From: Flammeovirgaceae bacterium UBA2786
GTDB lineage: Bacteria; Bacteroidota; Bacteroidia; Cytophagales; Cyclobacteriaceae
Assembly: GCA_002352225.1 (NCBI GenBank)
Contig: DEIA01000077.1
Span: 4,947-68,946 of the forward strand
Length of the DNA stretch: 64,000 bases
Direction: 5' to 3'
Shown here: in pieces, positions 45,801 through 53,313 of the stretch
How positions within the stretch are numbered: the stretch's first letter is position 1
Layout of the letters: every line of letters starts with the position of its first letter
Position numbers and translations under genes: made by a program
The notes under the pieces: generated by a model
Seen by the model: only the letters and a program-made list of their open reading frames with translations
Database searches by the model: none
Told to the model about the DNA's origin: nothing

Positions 45801-46639
45801 GCTGTTTCCGCACGGGGTAAAATTTTTATTTGCCCTGAAACTTCATGCGACAGTGTAACAAATTGAATTCCTGCGTTAAGCAATTTTTTCTTAATGGCTA
45901 TTTCATGTGTTGGGTTTTTATAGCTGTGCAAAAAGGCAATCGCTACCGAGGTGCATCCGGCTGCTTTAATTTTCTTTATTAACCCGGGTATTGTAGTAAG
46001 GGCAAGCGGAGAGAGCACTTTTCCATTCGCATCCATACGCTCATCCGCTTCTACCACGAGTTTGTAAAGAGGATCTTCTTTTTCTATGGTAAGTGAAAAT
46101 AAGTCAGGTCTTTGTTGCGTACCAATACGCAGCAGGTCTTTAAAACCCCTGGTTATAATAAGGGCTGTGGGGGCACCCTTACGTTCCAGCAAAGCGTTGG
46201 TTCCTTTTGTAGAGCCCAACTTCATTTCAATGTGTGGAAATTTTTTTTGTAGAGAAGTTTCAGTTAGCAACCGTGCAGCAAGCACAGGCACTTCTTCATG
46301 GCTGGTAATTTCTATTCTGGTACCCGCTTTTATTTGGTTAGGAATTGTGGAGTAAAAGTAGATTAACCCCTTAGCGGGATTAGTGTGGTGAATTTTCAGC
46401 GAGATTTTTTCATCAGGAAGGCGAACTGAAAAGTTTTTGAAAATATCGGCTGCCGTATGGAGGTTAGCCTCAACAGCCAGCCCGTTATTGGGCATAATTG
46501 CTTTTACTTCGGCTTTGATTACGCTACTGCTTAAAATTTTAAGTCGCCTCAATTCTCCCGCAGGATTTATACCAATACAATCCGTAAAGGTACCTCCGGT
46601 ATCAATCCAGATTTTCCAGGGTGTTAGGTTGGCCGGCAC
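42869..46639 (-). CDS. Fused hydantoinase/5-oxoprolinase (HyuA-HyuB)
   Basis: 1256 residues. The HyuA part (about 1-690) has WIDTGGTFTDCIGI (N-terminal ATP-binding loop), LGSTKGTNALLERKGA, LSGPAGGVVGAA, FDMGGTSTDVS and SFGGAGGQHAC; the HyuB part (about 735-1256) has IMDADGYLIVNAPHIPVHLG, DVIITNHPAYGGSHLPDITL, HHAEVGGSKPGSMP, VVGGNTEVSQRL and GGGWG at the end. This is the eukaryote-like one-chain form of ATP-dependent 5-oxoprolinase, which opens 5-oxoproline to glutamate; hydantoin substrates are also possible for the family. Cytoplasmic. Adjacent to an unrelated lipoprotein gene (3 bases). Confidence 0.93.
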   Translation of the reverse strand: MPANLTPWKIWIDTGGTFTDCIGINPAGELRRLKILSSSVIKAEVKAIMPNNGLAVEANLHTAADIFKNFSVRLPDEKISLKIHHTNPAKGLIYFYSTIPNQIKAGTRIEITSHEEVPVLAARLLTETSLQKKFPHIEMKLGSTKGTNALLERKGAPTALIITRGFKDLLRIGTQQRPDLFSLTIEKEDPLYKLVVEADERMDANGKVLSPLALTTIPGLIKKIKAAGCTSVAIAFLHSYKNPTHEIAIKKKLLNAGIQFVTLSHEVSGQIKILPRAETAVTNAYLAPIIQSYLNRIQNKLTSAQLKIMTSAGGLVNAQQFFPKDSLLSGPAGGVVGAAVSGRYSGVDKLIAFDMGGTSTDVSLFNKTFSYRYESKVGSVRILSPSLEIETIAAGGGSICDFDGHKLTVGPHSAGASPGPACYGAGGSLTLTDVNLLVGKIAIQHFTIPLYRKQAENALRKVISKIYKHTGKQPEPEHLLESFLQIANEKMSEAIRKVSVQFGHNPIDYSLLSFGGAGGQHACALAQLLGTKKILIPYDAGLLSAYGIGHADVTHFEEQLILAPLTSVIKKWRSLFTRLKKKGFEKLVRDGYSKKEIILQKQITFLRFKGQESCIEVNTTDPEELVMQFKKRYKAIYGHWLLNRAIEVESVRIVALVKGYSNTFKPSRLRTHKPNPINKQKMLLAGKWVNASVYQWEGLTTGATINGPALVVSQNSSSVVYPGWQFKLDQHNHALLVQSKKQKHPQTHSTEASLELFSNRFTAIAQEMGAILQRSSFSVNVKERLDFSCAIMDADGYLIVNAPHIPVHLGSMGVCVREVMRIIPIREGDVIITNHPAYGGSHLPDITLIKPVFVNKKRVGFVANRAHHAEVGGSKPGSMPAHATTLAEEGVIIAPTYLMKQGASQWNEIKKVFIKNPYPTRSLDENLADLNGALASVNAGELLLKQLCEAHSTNTVLAHMNSLKRYAAQHVSEKIASLHHTISAATELLDDGSKLTVSLTRKKNKLVIDFTGSADVHPGNFNATPAIVQSVILYVLRVWINKPIAMNEGLMQHIQIKLPHGMLNPDFTKIQPAVVGGNTEVSQRLTDTLLKALQLGACSQGTMNNFLFGNARFGFYETICGGAGATEGYNGADAVHTHMTNTRITDAEILEHRYPVLLRRFEIRKNSGGKGKWRGGNGVIREVQFNEKMEVNLLTQHRKETPYGMAGGHSGMCGKQYLIRNNGEKIQLSGLTSVEVKAGDSIAIETPGGGGWGNEA

Positions 46640-46642
46640 TTT

Positions 46643-47110
46643 TTATTTAATAGAAAGCACTACTTGTTTCCGCGTAAAGCGAATGGCAATAGCTTTTAGA
46701 AATTCGGTTGAGCCATCCGGGTGTTCGCGGAATACGGGCTTAGTATAAAGCAAAGAATCCGGCCCCATCTTCTGCACATTATCACTCCCCATATTGCCGG
46801 AGTAAGCTTCCAGTAACTGCTTTTCTATTTCGCGAAGGCCGGTCTGGTTTTCCTGAAGGGGAAATATCTCCACGCTTTCGGCCACAGCCAATGAATCCAG
46901 AAATAATGTGTTGCTCAGTAACCTGTCCTTTTTTTCGATTGTAACAGCAAGTTTGCGTCCCCATTTAAATGTCGCATCCGTAATTTCGGCCTCTGTAACT
47001 TTCCGAAGTTCATTAAGCGCCATATTTTCCTTCATTTTTTTTCGCTGTTCGTCTGTTAACGAGCCCGTGCATGAACTTAGAAAAACACTAATTAAAATGA
47101 AGTATCGCAT
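46643..47110 (-). CDS. Lipoprotein of unknown function
   Basis: 155 residues with a short lipoprotein signal (FILISVFLSSC, Cys 14). The mature part has a charged helix (LTDEQRKKMKENMALNELRK, AEITDATFKWGRKLAV) and a C-terminal half (EIEKQLLEAYSGNMGSDNVQ, DSLLYTKPVFREHPDGSTEF) that resembles DUF3365-like haem or sensor domains only loosely: no CxxCH is present. I do not recognise a family. Probably co-transcribed with the downstream HyuAB gene. Confidence 0.75.
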   Translation of the reverse strand: MRYFILISVFLSSCTGSLTDEQRKKMKENMALNELRKVTEAEITDATFKWGRKLAVTIEKKDRLLSNTLFLDSLAVAESVEIFPLQENQTGLREIEKQLLEAYSGNMGSDNVQKMGPDSLLYTKPVFREHPDGSTEFLKAIAIRFTRKQVVLSIK

Positions 47111-47260
47111 GGTCTGATTTTATAAGATGTGGCTAAAATTAGAAACTCAAACCCAAATAAAAGAACCTTTCAGGTCTTTAAGTTTGACATAAGGCCACGA
47201 ATATCGTAACCGGGTAGGAGTATCTGCAACAGTTATTAAATTTGCACCCCATTACACGGT

Positions 47261-48328
47261 ATGATTGATAAATTAATTGAAATAAAGGATCGGTTTGAAG
47301 AGGTAGGCCAATTGTTGGTTCAGCCCGATACGGTTAGCGACCGCAAAAAATTCAGCCAGCTAAGCAAAGAATACAAAGATCTTGAGAAGATTGTGATTAA
47401 ATACAATCAATACAAGGCGGTTTTAGATGGCTTGCAACATGCCAAGGATCTTTTGCAAAAGGAAAAAGATGCAGAGATGCGCGAACTGGCCAAAATGGAA
47501 TTAGATGAGCTAACCCCACAAAGTGAGGTTCTGGAAGCGGAGATTAAGGAATTACTGATGCCCAAGGATCCCAACGATTATAAAAACGCCATTCTTGAAA
47601 TTAGGGCCGGTACAGGAGGCGATGAGGCAGCTATTTTTGCTGGCGATTTATGGCGCATGTACCAACGCTTCTGCGATCGTAAAGGACTTAAAATGCAGGT
47701 GGTTGATGTAACCGAGGGTACCGCAGGAGGATATAAAGAAGTTATCAGCACGATTGAGGGTGAAGGAGCTTTTGGGATTTTTAAATATGAATCGGGGGTG
47801 CACCGCGTGCAACGTGTGCCGGCAACCGAAACACAAGGGCGAGTACATACGTCAGCGGCTTCTGTAGTAGTGCTGCCCGAAGCTGAAGAGGTAGATGTAG
47901 AAATTAACCCGGCCGATCTGGAATATCAAACAGCACGCTCAAGCGGTGCGGGCGGGCAAAACGTAAACAAGGTGGAAACCAAAGTGCAACTTACGCACAA
48001 GCCTACGGGCATAATGGTTACCTGCCAGATTGAACGTTCGCAACATGGTAACCGCGAACGGGCGTTGCAAATGTTGCGTACCAAACTTTACGAAATTGAG
48101 TTTGAAAAAAAGAATAAGGAAATCGGAGACTCACGCAGAAGCCAGGTGCGCAGTGGTGACAGGTCAGAAAAAATTCGTACGTATAATTATCCGCAAAGTC
48201 GGGTAACGGATCACCGTATTGGATATACACAACATAATCTTCCTGCGGTAATGAATGGCGAGGTAGATGAGTTTATTAACCAGTTAAAGATTGCCGAAAC
48301 GGCCGAGCGAATGGTAGAGGGTAAGTGA
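47261..48328 (+). CDS. prfA: Peptide chain release factor 1
   Basis: 355 residues. The GGQ loop is in RSSGAGGQNVNKVETKVQ and the codon-recognition region and C-terminal RTYNYPQSRVTDHRIGYT are normal, as is EIRAGTGGDEAAIFAGDLWR. It ends translation at UAA and UAG. A -7-like TAAATTTG at 47237-47244 lies 16 bases before the ATG. Confidence 0.96.
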   Translation: MIDKLIEIKDRFEEVGQLLVQPDTVSDRKKFSQLSKEYKDLEKIVIKYNQYKAVLDGLQHAKDLLQKEKDAEMRELAKMELDELTPQSEVLEAEIKELLMPKDPNDYKNAILEIRAGTGGDEAAIFAGDLWRMYQRFCDRKGLKMQVVDVTEGTAGGYKEVISTIEGEGAFGIFKYESGVHRVQRVPATETQGRVHTSAASVVVLPEAEEVDVEINPADLEYQTARSSGAGGQNVNKVETKVQLTHKPTGIMVTCQIERSQHGNRERALQMLRTKLYEIEFEKKNKEIGDSRRSQVRSGDRSEKIRTYNYPQSRVTDHRIGYTQHNLPAVMNGEVDEFINQLKIAETAERMVEGK

Positions 48329-48368
48329 TTTGAAAACTGATTTAATGGCTTAAACCAGTTTTCAAATC
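48327..48368. terminator. Bidirectional terminator between prfA and the LPP20-like gene
   Basis: Perfect 13-bp inverted repeat GATTTGAAAACTG / CAGTTTTCAAATC (48327-48339 and 48356-48368), loop of 16 bases. It overlaps the prfA stop and lies 12 bases after the stop of the convergent gene. The stem is AT-rich with a short T run after it, so termination strength is uncertain. Confidence 0.55.
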
Positions 48369-48379
48369 GGTTTAAAATA

Positions 48380-48922
48380 TTAATTCTCGTCTTCAGTTTC
48401 TTTTATTTGCTGATCCAGAATTTCGTCTATTAGTTTCATCTGGCGTTCATCAATGGTACGATCCGTTTTGGCCTGCTTCTTCATAAAACGGAACATGGCA
48501 TTCTTTTTAATTTCGTAGGCGATGAATACTGTGTATTTGTTTTCTTTTGCATTAAAATATTTTTCTTCGCCCATCTTACGCAAATCGGCAATGTTCGTGT
48601 TCATGGTTTGGCGAACCAGGCTTTGAAATTTATCGGCTACATCAGCAGCATTTGCATTCTCAGTCTGGCCCAGATATTGGTCGGCCACCTGCTTCATAGT
48701 TGTGCTTACCTGTCCTGCTAATTGTGCTTTAGCTTCAATATCAGCCTTGCCACGGGCAATATTATCCTGCGAACTTTCGCCTTTACCTGTTGCCCGGAAA
48801 AAGCGATTGTTTGATTCGTACGCATTTCCCCGAAAGGGCTCCTTAACTTTTGACCCAAGCATACCCGAACCACAGGCGCTTACAATAAGAGCAATTACAA
48901 CAGTTAAAAGACTTGTTTTCAT
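48380..48922 (-). CDS. LPP20-like lipoprotein
   Basis: 180 residues from ATG 48922 (MKTSLLTVVIALIVSAC; Cys 17); the frame extends to 48952 but that start buries the signal. FFRATGKGESSQDNIARGKA, DIEAKAQLAGQVSTTMKQVA and a helical C-terminus (KNAMFRFMKKQAKTD, LIDEILDQQIKETEDEN) match the LPP20 family of outer-membrane lipoproteins, often seen in gliding or envelope loci. Specific function is unknown. Confidence 0.8.
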   Translation of the reverse strand: MKTSLLTVVIALIVSACGSGMLGSKVKEPFRGNAYESNNRFFRATGKGESSQDNIARGKADIEAKAQLAGQVSTTMKQVADQYLGQTENANAADVADKFQSLVRQTMNTNIADLRKMGEEKYFNAKENKYTVFIAYEIKKNAMFRFMKKQAKTDRTIDERQMKLIDEILDQQIKETEDEN

Positions 48923-49233
48923 GATGTGCATGTTTACGATTTTATACACCAAATTAGTAAAAATTGTGCCAGTTTAAATCTAAACCAGGATGGTATTATC
49001 AATAGCCAGTACAATCGGAGAGAACCAGAAAATTAGCCTACAGACAAGATTTAATGTTAATTCTGAAAGTTTGCCGCTTACCGTTGTGTATTAAAATTGA
49101 TTTATTGCGGTTAGTGTAAAAGGAGTTAAACTTTATTCGAAAATCCGTGTCTATTCTATACCGGACGAAAATAAATTGAGGTACTAAAAACCCGGGGCGC
49201 GTACAATATCGTTTATTTGCTAACCTAGTAGTT
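48923..49233. other. Intergenic region with no recognised feature
   Basis: About 311 bases between divergent genes. I see AT-rich sequence suited to two promoters but no clean consensus, hairpin, RNA gene or credible small frame; a 90-codon minus-strand frame (49038-49310) runs into the neighbouring gene and has a composition without coding character. Confidence 0.5.
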
Positions 49234-49704
49234 ATGGACAAGATCATAAAATCGGAGGCAGTGTTAAACGTATTGTTGGTGGGCAACAACCCCATTGATT
49301 TAAGCCGCACAGAAGAAGGGCTGGGGCAAATTCAGAATCATCGGGTAATTATAGAAACAGCGTTTGACTTAACCAGTATTTTGGAAAGACTTTCAAGGTT
49401 TAGGCCTAATTTTATCTTATTGGATGATAACCTGGGCTCAACGGGTCTTCGCCTGATCGTTGAAGCATTGCAGGCGCATCGTAAAACAAAAAACATTCCG
49501 GTAACGGTTCTTAAAAACTCAAACTACATCGACACGATAAATGCCGGAGTAATGAATTATATATTGAAGCAATCCATAACAGGCGATGCGCTTTATACGG
49601 CCTTTATAAATTCGTTAAAATTTAAGCGAACACAACAATACCTGCAGCAGGCTTATAACAAACGCAGGGGGCAGTTTTTAAGAATGGTAAAACTTCAAAG
49701 TTAA
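49234..49704 (+). CDS. Degenerate receiver-domain protein
   Basis: 156 residues, CheY-like fold: LNVLLVGNNPIDLSRTEEGL, PNFILLDDNLGSTGLRLIVE, IPVTVLKNSNYIDTINAG, MNYILKQSITGDAL. The phospho-acceptor position is present (Asp64 or Asp65) and the Lys is kept (ILKQ), but the acidic metal-binding pair is replaced by Asn18-Asn19, and the usual T/S switch is missing. It may be a pseudo-receiver that works without phosphorylation. A basic C-terminal extension (about 125-156) follows. Its end overlaps the protease gene on the other strand by 4 bases. Confidence 0.8.
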   Translation: MDKIIKSEAVLNVLLVGNNPIDLSRTEEGLGQIQNHRVIIETAFDLTSILERLSRFRPNFILLDDNLGSTGLRLIVEALQAHRKTKNIPVTVLKNSNYIDTINAGVMNYILKQSITGDALYTAFINSLKFKRTQQYLQQAYNKRRGQFLRMVKLQS

Positions 49705-50930
49705 AGAGGATCCTCAAGCCGAAATTCTTTTTTTAGTTTTTCAGAACCGCGCTCTACAACCAGTGAAATGCGTCTGCCGGGCTTAGAATTAAGAAAAGTA
49801 TTTATAACATTCAGATTAAGGTCGCTTACCAGAATGCCATTTACACTTATAATCCTGTCGCCAACTCGTACATCAGCTTTCTGTGCTTCTGAATTTTCGC
49901 GTAAGCCTGTAATCTCAAAATTTTTAAGAAGAGAACCCTTCGCCCGAACGGTTAATCCGCTAAGACTGAAATAAAACTTCTTTTTAAAGGCTGCATTTTT
50001 TTTAAAATAAATTTTTTCTCCGGGGAAGTTATAAATCACGGTGAAGCGACTTAAAATTTCTCCACCCAGTGTTCCGTTTCTAAATACGTTGCTGCTGGAT
50101 TTTAATGTATCGAGGTAAGCAGCAGGATGAGGAAAATTGGTAATGACATCAGGGATTTGAAATGGGCCAAGATTAACCGACTTAATTTTTCCAATCTCTC
50201 CGGTTATCTCTCCGCCAAGGCCCCTGCCAATAATGCTACTTACATGTTTGGCCGGAACAATTATTTTGGGGCTGGAGTTTGCCTCTAAAAGTAAGCCATG
50301 ACTTGCCCCGCTATCTACAAGTAGTTTTGCAGTAAGTGAAGTAGTATCGTTCAGTTGCAGATTTGCTGTTATATACGGTTTCGTGTCTTGAATTTGAGTG
50401 GGTAACCAGCTAAATTTTTTTTTCTCTTTAAAACGATGCGGCAACATTAACGTAAGCAACTTGCGTTCGTAATCAACCTGAATGATAAAGCGACTGAAAA
50501 GTTCATAGCCAAGAATTCCGTGCACCTCTGTGCCCATATAATTTCGAAGCTCCAGATAATCTTCCTCTAATACCAGCATGGCATGGCCACGGCCCTGCAC
50601 GCCCGGCATATCTAACGACACATTGTTCGTAACATAGGCAACTACTAACCTCTCATTACCGGGCCCTGAAATAATAAGTTGACGCGAATAGGGTAAATTA
50701 AGAATATCGCTATATGCTTTTTCTGTTAAAATGGATGTGCGAACGCCAGTATCCAGAATAAACTTTAAGGGCAATTGATGATTGAGAATAACAGGAACAA
50801 CAATCAGGTTATTGTAAATCTCTATTGGAAATTGAACCCGCGATTTGCCATTGGGCAACGAAAACCCAAGGGTTTGTCCCTGACATACGAAACCAAACAG
50901 TACAAGATATATAATACAGAATATTCGCAT
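49701..50930 (-). CDS. Retropepsin-like aspartic protease with PDZ domain
   Basis: 409 residues from ATG 50930 (MRIFCIIYLVLFGFVCQGQ signal); the frame extends to 50969. Two retropepsin-type repeats, each with an active-site Asp: FILDTGVRTSIL (about 71-82) and LLVDSGASHGLLLE (about 205-218), so the chain is a pseudo-dimer acting like a pepsin-fold enzyme. A C-terminal PDZ (about 330-405; KNFEITGLRENSEAQKADVR, VGDRIISVNGILVSD) follows. Exported to the periplasm. Substrate unknown. This form is common in Bacteroidota. Confidence 0.88.
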   Translation of the reverse strand: MRIFCIIYLVLFGFVCQGQTLGFSLPNGKSRVQFPIEIYNNLIVVPVILNHQLPLKFILDTGVRTSILTEKAYSDILNLPYSRQLIISGPGNERLVVAYVTNNVSLDMPGVQGRGHAMLVLEEDYLELRNYMGTEVHGILGYELFSRFIIQVDYERKLLTLMLPHRFKEKKKFSWLPTQIQDTKPYITANLQLNDTTSLTAKLLVDSGASHGLLLEANSSPKIIVPAKHVSSIIGRGLGGEITGEIGKIKSVNLGPFQIPDVITNFPHPAAYLDTLKSSSNVFRNGTLGGEILSRFTVIYNFPGEKIYFKKNAAFKKKFYFSLSGLTVRAKGSLLKNFEITGLRENSEAQKADVRVGDRIISVNGILVSDLNLNVINTFLNSKPGRRISLVVERGSEKLKKEFRLEDPL

Positions 50931-51007
50931 GCGCAGGCTGGCTTGGTTGTGCGGTTTATATAACCACACAAGGCCTCAAGTTAAAGCTACTACTTTTTAT
51001 ATATTTT

Positions 51008-51547
51008 TTAGGTGTGCCCGGCCAGGTGAGAAAACAACATATCGGGTGTGGTGGCCACAAACAGATCGGCAAGATTTTGTTGAGAAAGGAAACCCTCATT
51101 AACCATTATTTCCATTTGTTTAAGCAGGGTATCGAAATATCCATTTGTATTGAGGATTGCCACCGGGGCTTTAACTAATTCTAATTGCCGCCACGTTAAG
51201 ATTTCAGCCAGTTCATCAAGTGTACCCCAACCACCAGGCAAAGCCACAAACACGTCCGAAAGATCGGCCATACGCCTTTTACGTTCGTGCATACTTCCTA
51301 CTACCTCAAGCTGGGTAAGACCCTTATGGCCCACCTCTTTTTTCATTAAGAAATCGGGGATCACCCCAATTACTTTACCGCCACCAGCCATTACCTGATC
51401 GGCTACAACGCCCATTAGCCCAATGTTACCACCTCCGTAGATTAAAGTTGATTGATGCCGAACCATAAGATTGCCCAATGTGCGGGCGGCTTCAGCGTAA
51501 GCAGGATTGTGCCCCGTGCCCGATCCGCAAAAGACACAGATATTCAT
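51008..51547 (-). CDS. LOG-family protein (lysine decarboxylase-like fold)
   Basis: 179 residues from ATG 51547 (MNICVFCGSGTGHNPAY); a GTG at 51553 is in frame. Contains GGGNIGLMGVVADQVMAGGG and the family motif PGGWGTLDELAE (PGGxGTxxE). LOG proteins cleave cytokinin nucleotide monophosphates or related nucleotides to free the base; in bacteria they act as phosphoribohydrolases. Followed upstream by a small membrane-protein gene on the same strand. Confidence 0.92.
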   Translation of the reverse strand: MNICVFCGSGTGHNPAYAEAARTLGNLMVRHQSTLIYGGGNIGLMGVVADQVMAGGGKVIGVIPDFLMKKEVGHKGLTQLEVVGSMHERKRRMADLSDVFVALPGGWGTLDELAEILTWRQLELVKAPVAILNTNGYFDTLLKQMEIMVNEGFLSQQNLADLFVATTPDMLFSHLAGHT

Positions 51548-51571
51548 TGGCACGAAGTGAAAATTTGAAAG

Positions 51572-51679
51572 TTAGTGCTTAATGTCGTGTTCGTTATCGC
51601 TCACTTTGTTGTTAGGAAACAGCCATATAGAAACGATAGCCAAAACAAATAATGCAATTACAACTCCGAAGACTGCCAT
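51572..51679 (-). CDS. Small single-span membrane protein (35 aa)
   Basis: Frame from ATG 51679 to TAA 51572: MAVFGVVIALFVLAIVSIWL, then FPNNKVSDNEHDIKH. One hydrophobic helix followed by a polar, charged tail. It ends 25 bases before the LOG-family gene on the same strand, so the two may be co-transcribed. Small proteins of this shape are common in Bacteroidota and are often missed. Function is unknown. Confidence 0.5.
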   Translation of the reverse strand: MAVFGVVIALFVLAIVSIWLFPNNKVSDNEHDIKH

Positions 51680-51808
51680 ATCTGGGTTTCTTTAAGTAGA
51701 CAAATTTAGGACAAGACAACTTATTATTTGCAAAATCCGGGTTAAAAATTGTAAACTCGTGAACTTTTATACTTCACATACTTAAAGCCATTTTAAATTG
51801 AAGGCAAA

Positions 51809-52357
51809 ATGAAGAAGTTACTTATCATTCTGGGCGTTTTATTGGCTATAGTATTGGGGGTGTTGTTGTATATGCGCCTGGTTTATACCAAATCGTTTAG
51901 CCCTGCAGATAAAGCCACGTTTAGCAATGGCGATCTTGAAATTTCGGTTTTGTACAACAGGCCGTATAAAAAGGGCCGGGTAATTTTTGGAGAGTTGGTT
52001 CCGTACAACAAAGTATGGCGCACAGGAGCTAATGAAGCTACTGTTTTTGAAACTAGCCAAGACTTGGTTTTTGGAGATAAAGTACTAAAGGCAGGTAAGT
52101 ATTCTTTGTTTACGATACCCGAAGAACAAAGCTGGACGGTTCTCTTCAACACGGAAACAGGCCAGTGGGGGGTTAATTTTAATGGAGAGGCGAATCACAA
52201 CCCCGCAAAAGATGTTTTGTCTATACAAGCATTATCGGTTCAACAAGAAAAAGAATTTGAGCAGTTTACAATTTCTATTGAGCGCTGGGGCGAAGACATG
52301 CAACTGATTTTTATGTGGGACAAAACCCTTGTTTCAGTACCCTTTACAGCCAAATAA
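51809..52357 (+). CDS. DUF2911 protein, membrane-anchored
   Basis: 182 residues. N-terminal hydrophobic anchor (about 3-21, IILGVLLAIVLGVLLYM), then the DUF2911 signature VLYNRPYKKGRVIFGELVPY, NKVWRTGANEATVFETSQDL and AGKYSLFTIPEEQSW. Function unknown; predicted periplasmic beta-sandwich. 88 bases before the HisA-like gene, perhaps its own unit. Confidence 0.9.
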   Translation: MKKLLIILGVLLAIVLGVLLYMRLVYTKSFSPADKATFSNGDLEISVLYNRPYKKGRVIFGELVPYNKVWRTGANEATVFETSQDLVFGDKVLKAGKYSLFTIPEEQSWTVLFNTETGQWGVNFNGEANHNPAKDVLSIQALSVQQEKEFEQFTISIERWGEDMQLIFMWDKTLVSVPFTAK

Positions 52358-52445
52358 AACGCTACTATCTAACATAATAGCAAGGAATTTTAGTAATCGG
52401 GTGGTATTTTTGAAACAGTTGTAAGTTTGTAATTAATACAGTGAG

Positions 52446-53189
52446 ATGATACAGGTAATTCCTTCCATAGCCATACGAAAAGGAAAGGTGGTGAAAATGC
52501 GAAAAGGCGACCCCACCAGCGAGAAATCGTATGACGAAAACCCGCTAGACCTTGCCAAGCGATTTGAAGACCATGGCATTGAGGTTGTTCATCTTGTAGA
52601 CCTGGATGGAGCAGAACGCGGAAGTCCTAAAAATTACCACGTGCTGGAAGCAGTGGCCGGACACACCGATTTGAAAATTGATTTTACAGGAGGGATTTGC
52701 ACAGACGGAGATATAGGAAAAGCATTTGAGTACGGAGCAGATTACATAACAGCATCCAGTATAGCAGTTACCAACCCGCAATTGTTTGCCTCCTGGATTA
52801 TTTCGTATGGAAGAGAAAAAATGACATTGGGAGCCGATGTTACGGATATCGAATCGAAGAAAATTGCCTTTAGAGGCTGGCAGAAAAAGGCTGACATTAC
52901 GCTGTTCGACCAGCTTCAGTTTTTTTACGACCGTGGATTGAAGTATGTAAAATCAACCGACATTTCGCGCGATGGAGTGTTGGAGGGGCCAGCATTTTCG
53001 TTTTATGAAGAAATTGTAGCGCGTTTTCCCGACCTGCAAGTATTAGCCAGTGGAGGTATTCGCGGTGTGGATGACATTAAACGTCTTAATGATATTGGTG
53101 TATTTGCCGTAATTTTTGGTAAGGCCTATTATGAAGGCGTTCTTAACTTGAAAGACCTTGAACAGTTTCTTGTAAAAGCCGGCAAATAA
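52446..53189 (+). CDS. HisA-like TIM-barrel protein with altered active site
   Basis: 247 residues, aligned to HisA (ProFAR isomerase of histidine biosynthesis) along its full length: VVHLVDLDGAERGSPKNYHV, FTGGICTDGDIGKAFEYGAD, GADVTD, STDISRDGVLEGP, LASGGIRGVDDIKRL, VIFGKAYYEGVL. In HisA the first strand reads IPAID and its Asp (Asp8 in Thermotoga) is a catalytic base; here it is IPSIA, with Ala9 (codon GCC). The first phosphate-binding glycine stretch GGG is TGG. Asp131 and Thr171-Asp172 are kept. No other his gene is near. Isomerase activity is doubtful; a changed function or a second, standard HisA elsewhere is likely. A -7-like TATTTTTG lies at 52405-52412. Confidence 0.85.
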   Translation: MIQVIPSIAIRKGKVVKMRKGDPTSEKSYDENPLDLAKRFEDHGIEVVHLVDLDGAERGSPKNYHVLEAVAGHTDLKIDFTGGICTDGDIGKAFEYGADYITASSIAVTNPQLFASWIISYGREKMTLGADVTDIESKKIAFRGWQKKADITLFDQLQFFYDRGLKYVKSTDISRDGVLEGPAFSFYEEIVARFPDLQVLASGGIRGVDDIKRLNDIGVFAVIFGKAYYEGVLNLKDLEQFLVKAGK

Positions 53190-53216
53190 AAAAGCCGCAA
53201 GTTTTACTCACTACAG
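53178..53216 (-). terminator. Terminator-like copy A, downstream of the matrixin gene
   Basis: Plus-strand text GCCGGCAAATAAAAAA, then GCCGCAAG, TTTTA and an imperfect partner arm to 53216. On the minus strand it is a weak hairpin followed by TTTTTT. It overlaps the end of the HisA-like gene and is a near copy of 55367-55409 (19 of 23 bases equal in the hairpin part and 16 of 16 in the A-rich part). Confidence 0.5.
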
Positions 53217-53313
53217 ACTCAAGCTGTACCACAACCAGCCGTCTTATGGCAAAATTGAGTGCGTGGCTTTGACAGAAGGGTTACGTTTTCAAAGTCAACC
53301 AGCCTCCCGATTG

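Noticed and set aside
48927..48952. Upstream ATGs of the LPP20-like gene
   Set aside because: They would place charged residues before a correct lipoprotein signal that starts at 48922.
49038..49310. 90-residue minus-strand frame in the gap before the receiver protein
   Set aside because: It overlaps the start of the assigned gene, and its composition looks like non-coding AT-rich DNA.
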